A DNA stretch of 64,000 nucleotides from positions 1 through 64,000 of the forward strand of contig NZ_JAHMHW010000024.1 in assembly GCF_020169515.1 (NCBI RefSeq), in the 5' to 3' direction. The first letter of the stretch is position 1. Every line of letters begins with the position of its first letter. The position numbers were made by a program, and so were the translations under genes. The stretch comes from Paenibacillus vietnamensis (GTDB lineage: Bacteria > Bacillota > Bacilli > Paenibacillales > Paenibacillaceae). Shown here in pieces: positions 1 through 7,912 of the stretch. Under the pieces are notes generated by a model. That model searched no databases. It was not told the DNA's origin and saw nothing but the letters and a program-made list of their open reading frames with translations.

Positions 1-10
1 GGGCTTATCC
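1..10 (+). rRNA. 23S rRNA, last bases only (partial)
   Basis: The window opens with GGGCTTATCC, which resembles the extreme 3' end of Bacillota 23S rRNA, and a 5S gene follows about 100 bases later in the same direction. Too little is present to prove identity. The 100-base stretch up to the 5S gene is then the 23S-5S spacer, in which I see no tRNA. Confidence 0.45.
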
Positions 11-108
11 TATAACGTTTGCTTGGTCCATACAACCGGCAGACACCAACAAAGGCTTTCAGCAGCCTGATCTTTCGTATCCGGTTTTCAGCGTGCAATC
101 CACGCTAC

Positions 109-226
109 GTTTGGTGGCGATGGCGGAGGGGAACCACGCGTTCCCATACCGAACACGACCGTTAAGCCCTCCAGCGCCGATGGTACTTGGACCGCAGGGT
201 CCTGGGAGAGTAGGACGTCGCCAAGC
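109..226 (+). rRNA. rrf: 5S ribosomal RNA
   Basis: About 117 bases match the Bacillota 5S consensus: it begins TTTGGTGGCGAT, contains the conserved CCCATACCGAACACG and CGCCGATGGTA blocks, and ends GGACGTCGCCAAGC, whose last bases pair with the 5' end to form helix I. A strong terminator follows within 10 bases, so this is the last gene of the rRNA operon. In B. subtilis the rrnA operon also sits directly before csfB, so position supports the call. Confidence 0.97.
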
Positions 227-234
227 ACGGGAAG

Positions 235-262
235 CCTGTCGCAGTTATGCGGCAGGTTTTTT
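235..262 (+). terminator. rRNA operon intrinsic terminator
   Basis: A 9-bp stem (CCTGTCGCA with TGCGGCAGG, one G-T pair) with a 4-base loop is followed by six T residues, directly after the 5S gene. Confidence 0.9.
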
Positions 263-293
263 GTTGTGCTTGAATCGGTCCGCACTCTCCCGG

Positions 294-380
294 GGAGAGT
301 AACTGAACCATGATCGAAGTCACTCGTGAAGCAGGCCCGGCTTAAGCACAGGAAGCCAGTCGCATGCGATAAGTTTTTGT
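294..380 (+). repeat. degenerate second copy of the 5S 3' end and terminator
   Basis: GGAGAGTA at 294-301 and, after an unmatched stretch of about 40 bases, AAGCACAGGAAGCCAGTCGCA...TTTTTGT repeat in the same order motifs found at the end of the 5S gene and its terminator (206-263). The second hairpin is eroded. This looks like the decayed remnant of a duplicated 5S/terminator unit, a common trace of recombination near rRNA operons. Confidence 0.45.
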
Positions 381-453
381 AGCATATCAGTCATTTCTTT
401 ATAATAAAAATAGGCCTTAGAAGCTCGCTAAAAAGCTCAAAGGCCATATAGGC

Positions 454-984
454 TCACCGATGATAATAGGACGCTTCACGTGATTGAAGGCGTAATATGC
501 CGTCTTTCTTTTCGTTTCGGAACGAAAAAGAAAGCAGAAGGCGAGGGATAAGCAGCCATAAATGCCAGGTAACCAGACTGATCATGAGCGTTTCCTTTAC
601 CCATGGATAAAGAGCGGCAATGGCGCATAAACCAATCCAGAAGAGATGCCTGTGAACCCGGCGGAATAGCAGCAGCTTGATATCGTTAGCGGGCTTAAAG
701 CCGATCCACGGGGGAGTGATCCGCCATACCCATTTTCGATCTGCTGCTTCGTCTACCCGAATAAAGGTTAAAAGTATAATGGCGATATGGATCACCTGTA
801 TGACTGCAAATCCGAATAACCAAGAAAACAGCCCGTCCATTTGATACATGAGCAGCTGAAAGGCCAGCAATATTGCCGCAACAAGCAGATGGCTTTGAAT
901 GAGCTCGGGCCGGATCAGCTTTCGCTTTACAAGCTGATATTGATAAATCGTTGCATTTTTTTGCTCGGATAACGTTTGTCGCAT
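454..984 (-). CDS. hypothetical integral membrane protein
   Basis: A 176-residue protein I do not recognise. It has a basic, soluble N-terminus of about 30 residues, two strongly hydrophobic segments at roughly 31-50 and 54-75, a polar loop rich in W and K/R, and two further hydrophobic segments near 113-150, so four membrane spans are plausible. The C-terminus is polar. A good ribosome-binding site (GGGAGG, about 9 bases before ATG on the minus strand) supports it. It is transcribed toward the rRNA operon and away from csfB, an arrangement not present in B. subtilis. No catalytic motif is visible and no function can be assigned. Confidence 0.7.
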   Translation of the reverse strand: MRQTLSEQKNATIYQYQLVKRKLIRPELIQSHLLVAAILLAFQLLMYQMDGLFSWLFGFAVIQVIHIAIILLTFIRVDEAADRKWVWRITPPWIGFKPANDIKLLLFRRVHRHLFWIGLCAIAALYPWVKETLMISLVTWHLWLLIPRLLLSFSFRNEKKDGILRLQSREASYYHR

Positions 985-1159
985 GCAAAACGCTCCCTCC
1001 CGTAAATGTCGTTCATACTTTCGATTTGTTACTCGATAACTATATCGGTTTTCGAATCGGATTTATCCAGAGCGAATTGGAACATTTTCAAAACGCAAGT
1101 CACCATTAGCCCATTTGTTGCATAGGATATATAAATATTTGAAATGGGCTATGAAACAA

Positions 1160-1189
1160 GTATAAAAAGATAGATTTTATGCCATAATA
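1160..1189 (+). promoter_or_regulatory. sigma-F/sigma-G type promoter of csfB
   Basis: GTATA (1160-1164), exactly 18 bases, then CATAATA (1183-1189) fits the forespore consensus gyATr-18-cAtnnTA at every conserved position. In B. subtilis csfB is read by sigma-F and sigma-G, so this agrees with the gene that follows 39 bases later. Confidence 0.75.
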
Positions 1190-1227
1190 ATAGCTATATA
1201 GGATTGTAAGAGAAAGTGGTGAAAGTA

Positions 1228-1419
1228 ATGGACAATAAACTCGAGCATCAATGCGTCATTTGCGGAGAGCAAAAGTCCGAAGGCGAAGGAATCCGGATTA
1301 TTTCCGGGTTTATATGCGAACCCTGTGAGATGGAAATGGTACGGACGGATGTAAGGGATGACAAGTATCCTTTTTTTATCCATCAGATGAAACAAATCTT
1401 TTTGGAGAAAAACGCTTGA
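1228..1419 (+). CDS. csfB: sigma-G inhibitor Gin (CsfB)
   Basis: A 63-residue anti-sigma protein of the Gin family. It holds back sigma-G in the forespore (and sigma-E in the mother cell in B. subtilis) until the right stage. Four cysteines in a CVIC...CEPC arrangement form the zinc site that the family needs for dimerisation and binding. I start at the ATG at 1228 (MDNKLEHQCVIC) because GGTGA lies 5 bases before it; an upstream GTG at 1216 in frame would overlap that site. The sigma-F/G promoter just upstream and the position right after an rRNA operon both match B. subtilis. It is followed by its own terminator. Confidence 0.93.
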   Translation: MDNKLEHQCVICGEQKSEGEGIRIISGFICEPCEMEMVRTDVRDDKYPFFIHQMKQIFLEKNA

Positions 1420-1452
1420 GCGGCTTCTGAATCATGAAGCTGCTCTTTTTTT
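1419..1452 (+). terminator. csfB intrinsic terminator
   Basis: AGCGGCTTC pairs with GAAGCTGCT (9 bp, one G-T pair, 8-base loop) and is followed by seven T residues. The stem begins in the csfB stop codon, so csfB is monocistronic. Confidence 0.88.
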
Positions 1453-1530
1453 GTGCATTCTTTTTAGTACAATAGATAGTAAATCCAAACGGATGATGTC
1501 AGACATGCAAGGAAAGGAAAATCTTATATA

Positions 1531-3045
1531 ATGAAACCTTTTTATTCGCCTGTATTAAATGCTCTGGTCAGTCACGCCCGGAGATCTCCCGTCAGCTTCC
1601 ACGTGCCAGGCCACAGTTATGGAGGGGCGATGGAGCTCCAGCTTCCGGTCAGCGCTCCTGACATACAGCCTGCGGATTGGTTCAAGTCGATTATGAAGCT
1701 GGATGTAACGGAGCTTTCCGTCACCGACGATTTGCACCATCCCGAGGCATCGATAAGGGAAGCTCAGCAGCTGGCGGCGCGTACCTTCGGGGCGGACGAG
1801 ACTTATTTTTTGGTGGGCGGCAGTACGTCTGGAAATATCGCGCTGCTCTTAACATTATGCGGTCCAGCGGATTTAGTCATTTTGCAGCGAAACGTACATA
1901 AGTCGATCATAAACGGTTTGAAGCTGGCGGGAGCGACTGCCGTTTTTTTAACTCCGCAAACGGAGCCCTTATCCGAGCTTTCAACGGTCCCTGCGCTCGA
2001 GCAATTAGAGGAAGCGCTCAAAAAGTATCCTGATGCGAAAGCCGTTGTATTATCCAATCCTAATTATTACGGCATGGGTGTGTGTTTAAAGGCTTATGCG
2101 AAAATGGCCCACCGCTATAATAAACCGCTTATCGTGGACGAGGCACATGGTGCTCATTACGGCTTTCATCCACTGCTGCCGCAGTCGGCATTGGCTGCCG
2201 GAGCAGATGCTGTTGTGCAATCCGCCCATAAAACGCTGCCGACACTAACGATGGGGGCCATGCTGCACGTGCAGGGAGGCCGGATAGACAGAGCCGCATT
2301 AAGAGAGCATCTGGCTATGATCCAAAGCTCAAGCCCATCATTTCCGCTTATAGCGTCCATTGATATTTCCCGAGCAATGATCGACTCTCTGGGAAGCGGA
2401 ATGTTTGAGCAGGCTTTGGCAGCTGCAGCTGCTTTACGAACATGGCTGAACCTGCGCTCTTGTTCAATACAAGAAGCGGAAATTTCCGATGAATACCTGG
2501 AAAACGGTCACGTTTATAGGGATCCTCTTAGATTAATAATTTTCGACAGAAGCCGAAAGTTGTCCGGCTTTGATCTGCAGCTGCGTCTAGAAGAGTATGG
2601 ATGTTTTACCGAAATGGCCGATCCGCGTTATGTGGTGCTTTTATTCGGCATAGGAGCAGCGATGGAGGATTGTCACAGGCTACAAGAAGCAATTGAGGGA
2701 ATTGTAAAGGAATGCGGCATAGAGGATGTCCTTATGCACAAACAGGACGCAGCCCCAGCCCCGGTAGACAGGAAACATGTAGCACCGGAGCTATCGGAGC
2801 CTGTGCCGTTCACAAGAGAACGGTTCAAGAATGTCCCGACCGAACGCGTCGAACTCCGACATTCCGAGCATCGGATTTCGGCTGAGATGGTTACTCCCTA
2901 TCCCCCCGGCATATCCGTCTTATATCCAGGGGAAATGATATCACGAGAAGCAATCGACAAAATCACCCGTTTATCGGCAGCAGGCGCCAAGTTCCAAGGT
3001 TCGGCAGATTCTGCGATGGAGACGATCGCCGTTTATTGCGTTTGA
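1531..3045 (+). CDS. Orn/Lys/Arg decarboxylase family PLP enzyme (YaaO-like)
   Basis: A 504-residue fold-type I PLP enzyme of the Orn/Lys/Arg decarboxylase group. The cofactor-binding lysine is K234 in SAHKTL, preceded by the ring-binding aspartate in VDEAHGAH (D203) and the substrate/phosphate loop GGSTSGN near 97. The C-terminal domain (after about 400) is the short form seen in B. subtilis YaaO and in arginine decarboxylase SpeA, which feeds spermidine synthesis. Exact substrate cannot be told from sequence; lysine, arginine or ornithine are all possible. B. subtilis has xpaC and yaaN between csfB and this gene; here they are absent. It precedes tmk as in B. subtilis. Confidence 0.9.
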   Translation: MKPFYSPVLNALVSHARRSPVSFHVPGHSYGGAMELQLPVSAPDIQPADWFKSIMKLDVTELSVTDDLHHPEASIREAQQLAARTFGADETYFLVGGSTSGNIALLLTLCGPADLVILQRNVHKSIINGLKLAGATAVFLTPQTEPLSELSTVPALEQLEEALKKYPDAKAVVLSNPNYYGMGVCLKAYAKMAHRYNKPLIVDEAHGAHYGFHPLLPQSALAAGADAVVQSAHKTLPTLTMGAMLHVQGGRIDRAALREHLAMIQSSSPSFPLIASIDISRAMIDSLGSGMFEQALAAAAALRTWLNLRSCSIQEAEISDEYLENGHVYRDPLRLIIFDRSRKLSGFDLQLRLEEYGCFTEMADPRYVVLLFGIGAAMEDCHRLQEAIEGIVKECGIEDVLMHKQDAAPAPVDRKHVAPELSEPVPFTRERFKNVPTERVELRHSEHRISAEMVTPYPPGISVLYPGEMISREAIDKITRLSAAGAKFQGSADSAMETIAVYCV

Positions 3046-3150
3046 GATGACATATAGAATGAAGCTGCGTGAAAGCGATTGTGTATGTACAAACAGGATG
3101 CTAAGATAGAGGAACGAATCATTAACTTATATGTTAGGAGAAGCCTAAGC

Positions 3151-3807
3151 TTGAAACAGGGGATTTTCATTACAATAGAAGGCGGAGAAGGAGCAGGAAA
3201 ATCTACACTGATTGAGCGCCTCTCGAATATGATGCTTGAGCGGGGCAAATCAGTGCTGACGACAAGAGAGCCCGGCGGCATTCCGATTGCAGAGCAGATT
3301 CGATCCGTTATTTTGGACAAAGCGCATGTGACAATGGATGCGAGAACGGAAGCCTTGCTTTACGCGGCTGCCCGCAGACAGCATCTGGTGGAAAAGGTTG
3401 TGCCGGCGCTGCAGCAGGGGCAATTCGTCATCTGCGACCGGTTCGTCGACAGCAGTCTCGCTTACCAAGGTCATGCTAGAGGGCTCGGTATGGACGCCGT
3501 TTGGGAAATAAACCGTTTTGCGATCCAGGAGCTCATGCCCGATCTGACCATTTATATGGATGTGACGCCGGAGACCGGCCTTTCCCGGATATCTCAAGCT
3601 GCGGAGAGAGAGGTTAACCGGCTTGATTTGGAGCAGATGTCGTTTCATGAGAAAGTAAGGGAAGGATACCACCTTTTATTGGAAAAGTTCCCGGAGCGAA
3701 TCGTGTTGATTAATGCCGAATTAGGTCCGGAACAGGTATATCATGACGTATTAAACGTAATCGAGCAGCGATTTGCAGGATTTTTTGCAACCGATGTCAA
3801 ACTTTAA
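3151..3807 (+). CDS. tmk: thymidylate kinase (dTMP kinase)
   Basis: Phosphorylates dTMP to dTDP in dTTP synthesis. The P-loop GGEGAGKST is at residues 11-19, the TREPGG motif near 40-45 and the DR(F) motif of the dTMP site in ICDRFVDSS near 95; the lid region carries Q/R-rich residues near 150. I use the TTG at 3151 (MKQGIFITIEGGEG, 218 residues), which has TAGGAG 10 bases upstream and gives the usual family length of about 212; an in-frame ATG at 3079 would add 24 residues without family support. Confidence 0.95.
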   Translation: MKQGIFITIEGGEGAGKSTLIERLSNMMLERGKSVLTTREPGGIPIAEQIRSVILDKAHVTMDARTEALLYAAARRQHLVEKVVPALQQGQFVICDRFVDSSLAYQGHARGLGMDAVWEINRFAIQELMPDLTIYMDVTPETGLSRISQAAEREVNRLDLEQMSFHEKVREGYHLLLEKFPERIVLINAELGPEQVYHDVLNVIEQRFAGFFATDVKL

Positions 3808-3882
3808 GGGATAGGCTTTTTTATTCACGAACAGCCGAACACCTCAATAACCTATTCTAATAGTAGTCAAGGGGGAATGAAG

Positions 3883-4212
3883 ATGAAATTAGTAATCGCG
3901 GTTATTCAAGATAAGGATAGCAACCGGTTGTCTAACGCTTTGGTTCGCGAAGGCTTTAGGGCGACAAAGCTTGCGAGTACCGGCGGATTTTTGCGGGCGG
4001 GAAATACGACGTTTATGATCGGAATAGAGGATGAGCGGGTACACGAGGTGCTCCATGTCATCAATTCCAATTGCAAAGTGCGCGACCAATTGGTCACGCC
4101 GGTATCCCCGATGGGCGGATCTACGGATTCCTATATTCCGTTCCCGGTTGAAGTGCAGGTCGGCGGTGCAGCCGTATTTGTCGTTCCGGTCGAACGGTTT
4201 GAACATTTCTGA
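3883..4212 (+). CDS. darA: PII-like cyclic-di-AMP receptor DarA (YaaQ)
   Basis: A 109-residue trimeric PII-like protein that binds c-di-AMP. The sequence matches the DarA family: MKLVIAVIQDKD at the start, the conserved LVREGFRATKLASTGGFLRAGNTT block that makes the ligand pocket (T-loop and B-loop region), and a C-terminal VGGAAVFVVPVERFE strand. Its downstream target is still poorly understood in all species. Start chosen at the ATG at 3883, 7 bases after GGGGG; an ATG two codons earlier is too close to that site. It leads a block with yaaR and holB, as in B. subtilis, and lies in the same window as a c-di-AMP riboswitch (11.75 kb). Confidence 0.94.
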   Translation: MKLVIAVIQDKDSNRLSNALVREGFRATKLASTGGFLRAGNTTFMIGIEDERVHEVLHVINSNCKVRDQLVTPVSPMGGSTDSYIPFPVEVQVGGAAVFVVPVERFEHF

Positions 4213-4228
4213 ACGGGCGTGACCACTC

Positions 4229-4672
4229 ATGAAAATTGACCATGGCCTCCGGCCGCTTGGGCAAAGCCGCACAAGCAACGATTCGGGCTCCAGTAAAGTC
4301 CAGCCGAAAAATTTTGCCGATGTGATGGTTCAGCAGGATGCGATCCGCACCCGGGAACAGCTGCAGCAGAAGCTGCAGGACATTCACAGGCAGGGCGAGC
4401 GGCTGGCCAGGACGATGACCGTACGCGAGCTCAAGCTGTACCGTCAAATGGTTAAGCAGTTTCTCGAGGATACGGTCCGCCGCGGCGTGGTGCTGAAGGA
4501 AGTCAAGGGCTTCGACCGCAGGGGGCGCATCAAACGATACAAGCTTCTCGATGAAATCGATGCCGCACTCGTTACTATGGCGGAAGATCTGCTGGACAGC
4601 GAGCAGGGCAGAATCGAGCTGCTGGGCAAGATCGGCGATTTGCGGGGCTTGCTCATTAATTTGTTGTTTTAA
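4229..4672 (+). CDS. yaaR: YaaR family protein (DUF327)
   Basis: A 147-residue protein of the YaaR family, always found between darA and holB in Bacillales but without a proven function. The N-terminal 30 residues are polar and probably disordered; the rest is predicted mainly helical, with the conserved LKLYRQMVKQFLEDTV and RYKLLDEID blocks. The 16-base gap from darA and weak ribosome-binding site suggest coupling to darA translation. Confidence 0.9.
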   Translation: MKIDHGLRPLGQSRTSNDSGSSKVQPKNFADVMVQQDAIRTREQLQQKLQDIHRQGERLARTMTVRELKLYRQMVKQFLEDTVRRGVVLKEVKGFDRRGRIKRYKLLDEIDAALVTMAEDLLDSEQGRIELLGKIGDLRGLLINLLF

Positions 4673-4693
4673 CGAAAGAAAGGTAAGAACGTT

Positions 4694-5671
4694 ATGAGCC
4701 TTGAACAAGTGTCTGGACAATGGAAAGCGCAGCGGATATTGAAGCATGCTCTGCAAAGCGGTAAAATTTCACACGCCTATCTGTTCAACGGTCCGTCCGG
4801 AACGGGCAGGATGGCGATGGCTCGGGAATTTGCCAAAGCGTTATTTTGCACGTCGGGCGGAGTTGAAGCTTGCGGGGAGTGCCTGGAATGCCGAAAATTC
4901 GAGCACGGCAACCAAACCGATCTGACGGTCGTATCACCGGACGGGCAATCGATAAAAATCGACCAAATCCGCGAGCTTCAGCGCGATTTCTCTTATCGCA
5001 ACAGCGGTACGAAACGCAAAGTATACATGATCGAGCAGGCGGATAAAATGACGCTGCAGGCTGCCAACAGCCTGCTTAAATTTTTAGAGGAGCCGTTATC
5101 GCCTGTCGTTGCGATTTTGCTGACCGATAACGGACAAGCCGTACTCCCTACGATTCGCTCGCGCACGCAGTGGGTTCCTTTTCTTCCTATGCCGCCTGAA
5201 AGCATGCTCAAAGTGCTTGTTGCGGAAGGCGCACCGCAGGCGCTGGCGAGAGCAGCCGTTCATCTGACCTCCGGTCTGGACGGAGCTAGGCAATTTCTCC
5301 AGCAGAATCAATTTGCAGAAATCAGAAACCTAGTGATACAATTAGGCAAGGAGAGTTTGACCCGATTCACCGCGGCGATGATCACTGCCCAGCAGCAGCT
5401 TTTTAAGACGGAATTGGTCGAGCATATTCAATTGCTGCTGTCGTTATTGGTTTTATGGTTTAAAGATATGATTCAGTTCCAGGCCGGAAGGCAGGATAAT
5501 ATCGTTTTTATAGATCAGTTGGAATGGATAAGCAAGCATGCTTTTCACCGGTCTGTGGCAGGATGGGTGCAGGGCATCGAGCATACGCTCGAAGCGGGCA
5601 AGCGTATGCGTGCAAATGTTGCGCCTCAGCTCGCATTTGAGCAACTATTGGTTAAGCTACAGGAGGGCTAA
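4694..5671 (+). CDS. holB: DNA polymerase III delta-prime subunit
   Basis: A 325-residue clamp-loader subunit. It belongs to the AAA+ group but its P-loop is altered (GPSGTGRM, no GKT), as expected for delta-prime, which acts structurally rather than as an ATPase. Four cysteines (C near 52, then CGECLEC near 59-65) form the zinc module, and the SRC-like element is replaced by IRSRTQW near 150, consistent with Bacillota HolB. Start ATG has AAAGAAAGG upstream. It is 3 bases before ricT, so the two are co-translated. Confidence 0.94.
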   Translation: MSLEQVSGQWKAQRILKHALQSGKISHAYLFNGPSGTGRMAMAREFAKALFCTSGGVEACGECLECRKFEHGNQTDLTVVSPDGQSIKIDQIRELQRDFSYRNSGTKRKVYMIEQADKMTLQAANSLLKFLEEPLSPVVAILLTDNGQAVLPTIRSRTQWVPFLPMPPESMLKVLVAEGAPQALARAAVHLTSGLDGARQFLQQNQFAEIRNLVIQLGKESLTRFTAAMITAQQQLFKTELVEHIQLLLSLLVLWFKDMIQFQAGRQDNIVFIDQLEWISKHAFHRSVAGWVQGIEHTLEAGKRMRANVAPQLAFEQLLVKLQEG

Positions 5672-5674
5672 TCC

Positions 5675-6478
5675 TTGTATAATGTCGTCGGTGTTCGCTT
5701 CAAGAAAGCGGGCAAGATCTATTACTTTGATCCGGTCGACCACCCCGTAGACAAAGAACAACACGTGATTGTCGAGACAGCGCGGGGAATCGAATACGGT
5801 AAAGTGGTGGTGGGACAGAAGCAAGTCGGTGAATCGGATGTCGTCCTTCCTCTTAAGAAAGTGATTCGTATTGCCAGCGATGTGGATGCGAAGGTTGTCG
5901 AAGAAAATCGCACCGCAGCTAAAAATGCATTTGTCACTTGCCTTGAGAAGATCAAAGGTCACCAGCTTCGCATGAAGCTCGTTGACGTGGAGTTTACGTT
6001 TGACCGCAACAAGATTATTTTTTATTTTACGGCAGAAGGCAGAGTCGACTTTCGGGAGCTGGTGAAGGATCTGGCCAGTGTATTCCGGACCCGGATCGAG
6101 CTTCGCCAGATTGGCGTAAGGGACGAAGCGAAGATGCTCGGAGGCATTGGACCTTGCGGCAGGGTGCTTTGCTGCTCCTCGTGGCTGGGGGATTTCGAGC
6201 CTGTGTCGATCAAGATGGCGAAGGATCAGAACCTGTCGCTTAACCCTACGAAGATTTCGGGATTATGCGGCCGGCTTATGTGCTGCTTGAAATATGAGCA
6301 TGACAATTACGAGAGCGTCAGGGAAGAGCTTCCGGCCGTCGGCAAGATTGTTATTACCTCGTATGGTGAAGGTAAAGTGACCGGCCTGAACACATCCGCC
6401 AAAAGCGTGTATGTGCAACTATTCGATCTACCAGGTAAACCGAAAGAACTGCCGCTCGATGACGTAGTGATCAAGTAA
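5675..6478 (+). CDS. ricT: RicT (YaaT), PSP1-domain protein of the RicAFT complex
   Basis: A 267-residue PSP1 C-terminal domain protein. With RicA and RicF it forms a complex carrying two [4Fe-4S] clusters that helps RNase Y process mRNAs and supports Spo0A phosphorylation, competence and biofilm formation in B. subtilis. Cysteines in GPCGRVLCCSSW and GLCGRLMCCLKYE (near 160-167 and 191-198) are the conserved candidates for cluster ligands. The start is TTG at 5675, with AGGAGGGC before it inside the end of holB; the gene order holB-ricT-yabA is the standard one. Confidence 0.95.
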   Translation: MYNVVGVRFKKAGKIYYFDPVDHPVDKEQHVIVETARGIEYGKVVVGQKQVGESDVVLPLKKVIRIASDVDAKVVEENRTAAKNAFVTCLEKIKGHQLRMKLVDVEFTFDRNKIIFYFTAEGRVDFRELVKDLASVFRTRIELRQIGVRDEAKMLGGIGPCGRVLCCSSWLGDFEPVSIKMAKDQNLSLNPTKISGLCGRLMCCLKYEHDNYESVREELPAVGKIVITSYGEGKVTGLNTSAKSVYVQLFDLPGKPKELPLDDVVIK

Positions 6479-6538
6479 AGGCAGGGTGCGTTCTCACGGG
6501 TGAGGCAGCACTCACGCTTGAAGCTCTGGGGTGGAAAC

Positions 6539-6946
6539 TTGGAGAATAAAGATATATTCGTAAAAATGGACGAGATGGACAAGCAGGTCGGCGTGTTTCA
6601 CTCCGAATTGGTCGCCTTGAAGCAGAAGGTTAAAGAGCTGGTTGAAGAGAACATGCGCCTGAGCGAGGAGAACGACCAGCTGCGTCAGCTGTTTAGAAGG
6701 GAAGCCGAGCTGAAGCGGGGCAAGGAAGCGAACCTTGCTCCGCCTAAGCGGAAGCATGCGGCCGTAAGCCAAGCCGTGGCGGCTGCCGTCGAGCAGACTT
6801 TCACGGATACGGGTGCAGCTGTCGGAGAAGGTCACGATAATCTGACTCGGTTGTATCACGAAGGATTCCACATCTGTAACGTATATTACGGACATTTGCG
6901 GACGGAAGGTGACTGCTTATTCTGTTTATCCTTTCTAAATAAATAG
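6539..6946 (+). CDS. yabA: DNA replication initiation control protein YabA
   Basis: A 135-residue regulator that tethers DnaA to the clamp DnaN and limits re-initiation of replication. The N-terminal half is a leucine-rich coiled coil (about 5-65) that makes the tetramer; the C-terminal domain has the zinc-binding H-x-C-N...CLFC pattern (GFHICNVYYG and DCLFCLSFLNK) that contacts DnaA and DnaN. I start at TTG 6539 (MENKDIFVKM) with GGGGTGG just upstream, since the in-frame ATG at 6500 adds 13 residues not found in the family. The linker (about 65-95) is lysine- and alanine-rich. Confidence 0.93.
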   Translation: MENKDIFVKMDEMDKQVGVFHSELVALKQKVKELVEENMRLSEENDQLRQLFRREAELKRGKEANLAPPKRKHAAVSQAVAAAVEQTFTDTGAAVGEGHDNLTRLYHEGFHICNVYYGHLRTEGDCLFCLSFLNK

Positions 6947-6961
6947 CGGAATTCGAATGAC

Positions 6962-6994
6962 ATGCCGTCCTTGCCGCAAAGGGCGGTATTTTTT
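6962..6994 (+). terminator. intrinsic terminator after yabA
   Basis: An 11-bp stem (ATGCCGTCCTT with AAAGGGCGGTAT, two wobble pairs) and five or six T residues close the tmk-to-yabA block. Confidence 0.85.
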
Positions 6995-7038
6995 GTTATT
7001 ATAGAAAGAGGAAAGTCATCATTAATCGTCAAGCGTAG

Positions 7039-7146
7039 ACGGCTGGCGCTACGCATGAACCGTTAGCTGCATCTTTACGCAGCTCGGTTCTGTGCCATCC
7101 TTTGGCGGTAAAAGCTCGTTTCGCGTTGAAATAGAAGTCATTTATA
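7039..7146 (+). repeat. dispersed structured intergenic repeat, copy 1 (longest)
   Basis: This 108-base stretch shares two blocks with other gaps. Its first 68 bases match copy 2 (19459-19526, reversed) at 59 of 68 positions; its last 55 bases match copy 3 (37588-37651, reversed) at about 50. The first block folds: AGCTGC/GCAGCT with a variable 8-base loop, continued outward by CCG/CGG and GCAT/GTGC. The copies differ in the loop and in a pair that stays paired (GCAC/GTGC versus GCAT/GTGC), which suggests selection on RNA or DNA structure. Located between the yabA terminator and trmN6. Confidence 0.75.
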
Positions 7147-7195
7147 TACTCAAGTTTATAAATTCTTATATTTTGGAAAAGGAGCTTTCATTCAC

Positions 7196-7912
7196 GTGTC
7201 AGAACCAATAATTATTGCTGAAAATGAGCGGTTGGACGACTTAATGACGGATTCCGGGCTAAAAATAATACAAAGCCGCGACGTATTCAGTTTTTCGCTG
7301 GATGCAGTGCTGCTCTCGCGGTTCGCAAAGGTGCCGAAATACGGGCGGATCGTAGATCTTTGTTCGGGCAACGGGGTGATCCCGCTGCTGCTGTCCGACC
7401 GGACGAAAGCAAGTATCGATGCGGTCGAAATCCAGCCGCGTCTGGCCGATATGGCGAGAAGAAGCGTAGCGCTTAACGGGCTGTCCGAACAAATACGGGT
7501 TATTGAACAGGATTTACGTGTGTACAAGCAGCTTGCCGGTAATGGTGTCTATGATGCGGCTACCGTCAATCCTCCCTATATGCCCGTAACGGCCGGGGAC
7601 AAGAACGAGAATGAGCACTATGCGATCGCCAGACACGAAATTCATTGCACGCTGGAGGATGTGGCGGAGGCATGCTCAAGGCTCGTACGCCCGGGAGGGA
7701 AAGTTTCGATGGTGCACCGCCCTTCAAGACTGCTGGATATTGCAGAGACGCTGCGCAAATGGCGCCTGGAGCCGAAACGGATCCAGTTCGTTCACCCACA
7801 TGCCGGGGCCGAAGCCAACATGATATTAATCGAAGCCGTTCGGGATGGGAAGCCTGATATTAAGCTGCTTCCGCCGATTATGGTTTATGAGAACGGGGTA
7901 CAGATCGTATGA
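7196..7912 (+). CDS. trmN6: tRNA1(Val) (adenine37-N6)-methyltransferase-like protein (YabB)
   Basis: A 238-residue class I SAM-dependent methyltransferase. The SAM-binding motif I is VDLCSGNGVIPLLL (near 52-65), the acidic end of strand 2 is VEIQPR (near 84) and the catalytic NPPY motif of N6-adenine methyltransferases is at about 131. E. coli homologue TrmN6 (YfiC) modifies A37 of tRNA-Val; the B. subtilis enzyme is less studied. GTG start at 7196 with AAAAGGAG 11 bases before. Stop overlaps the next start (ATGA). The GIY-YIG gene yazA that follows in B. subtilis is missing. Confidence 0.88.
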   Translation: MSEPIIIAENERLDDLMTDSGLKIIQSRDVFSFSLDAVLLSRFAKVPKYGRIVDLCSGNGVIPLLLSDRTKASIDAVEIQPRLADMARRSVALNGLSEQIRVIEQDLRVYKQLAGNGVYDAATVNPPYMPVTAGDKNENEHYAIARHEIHCTLEDVAEACSRLVRPGGKVSMVHRPSRLLDIAETLRKWRLEPKRIQFVHPHAGAEANMILIEAVRDGKPDIKLLPPIMVYENGVQIV

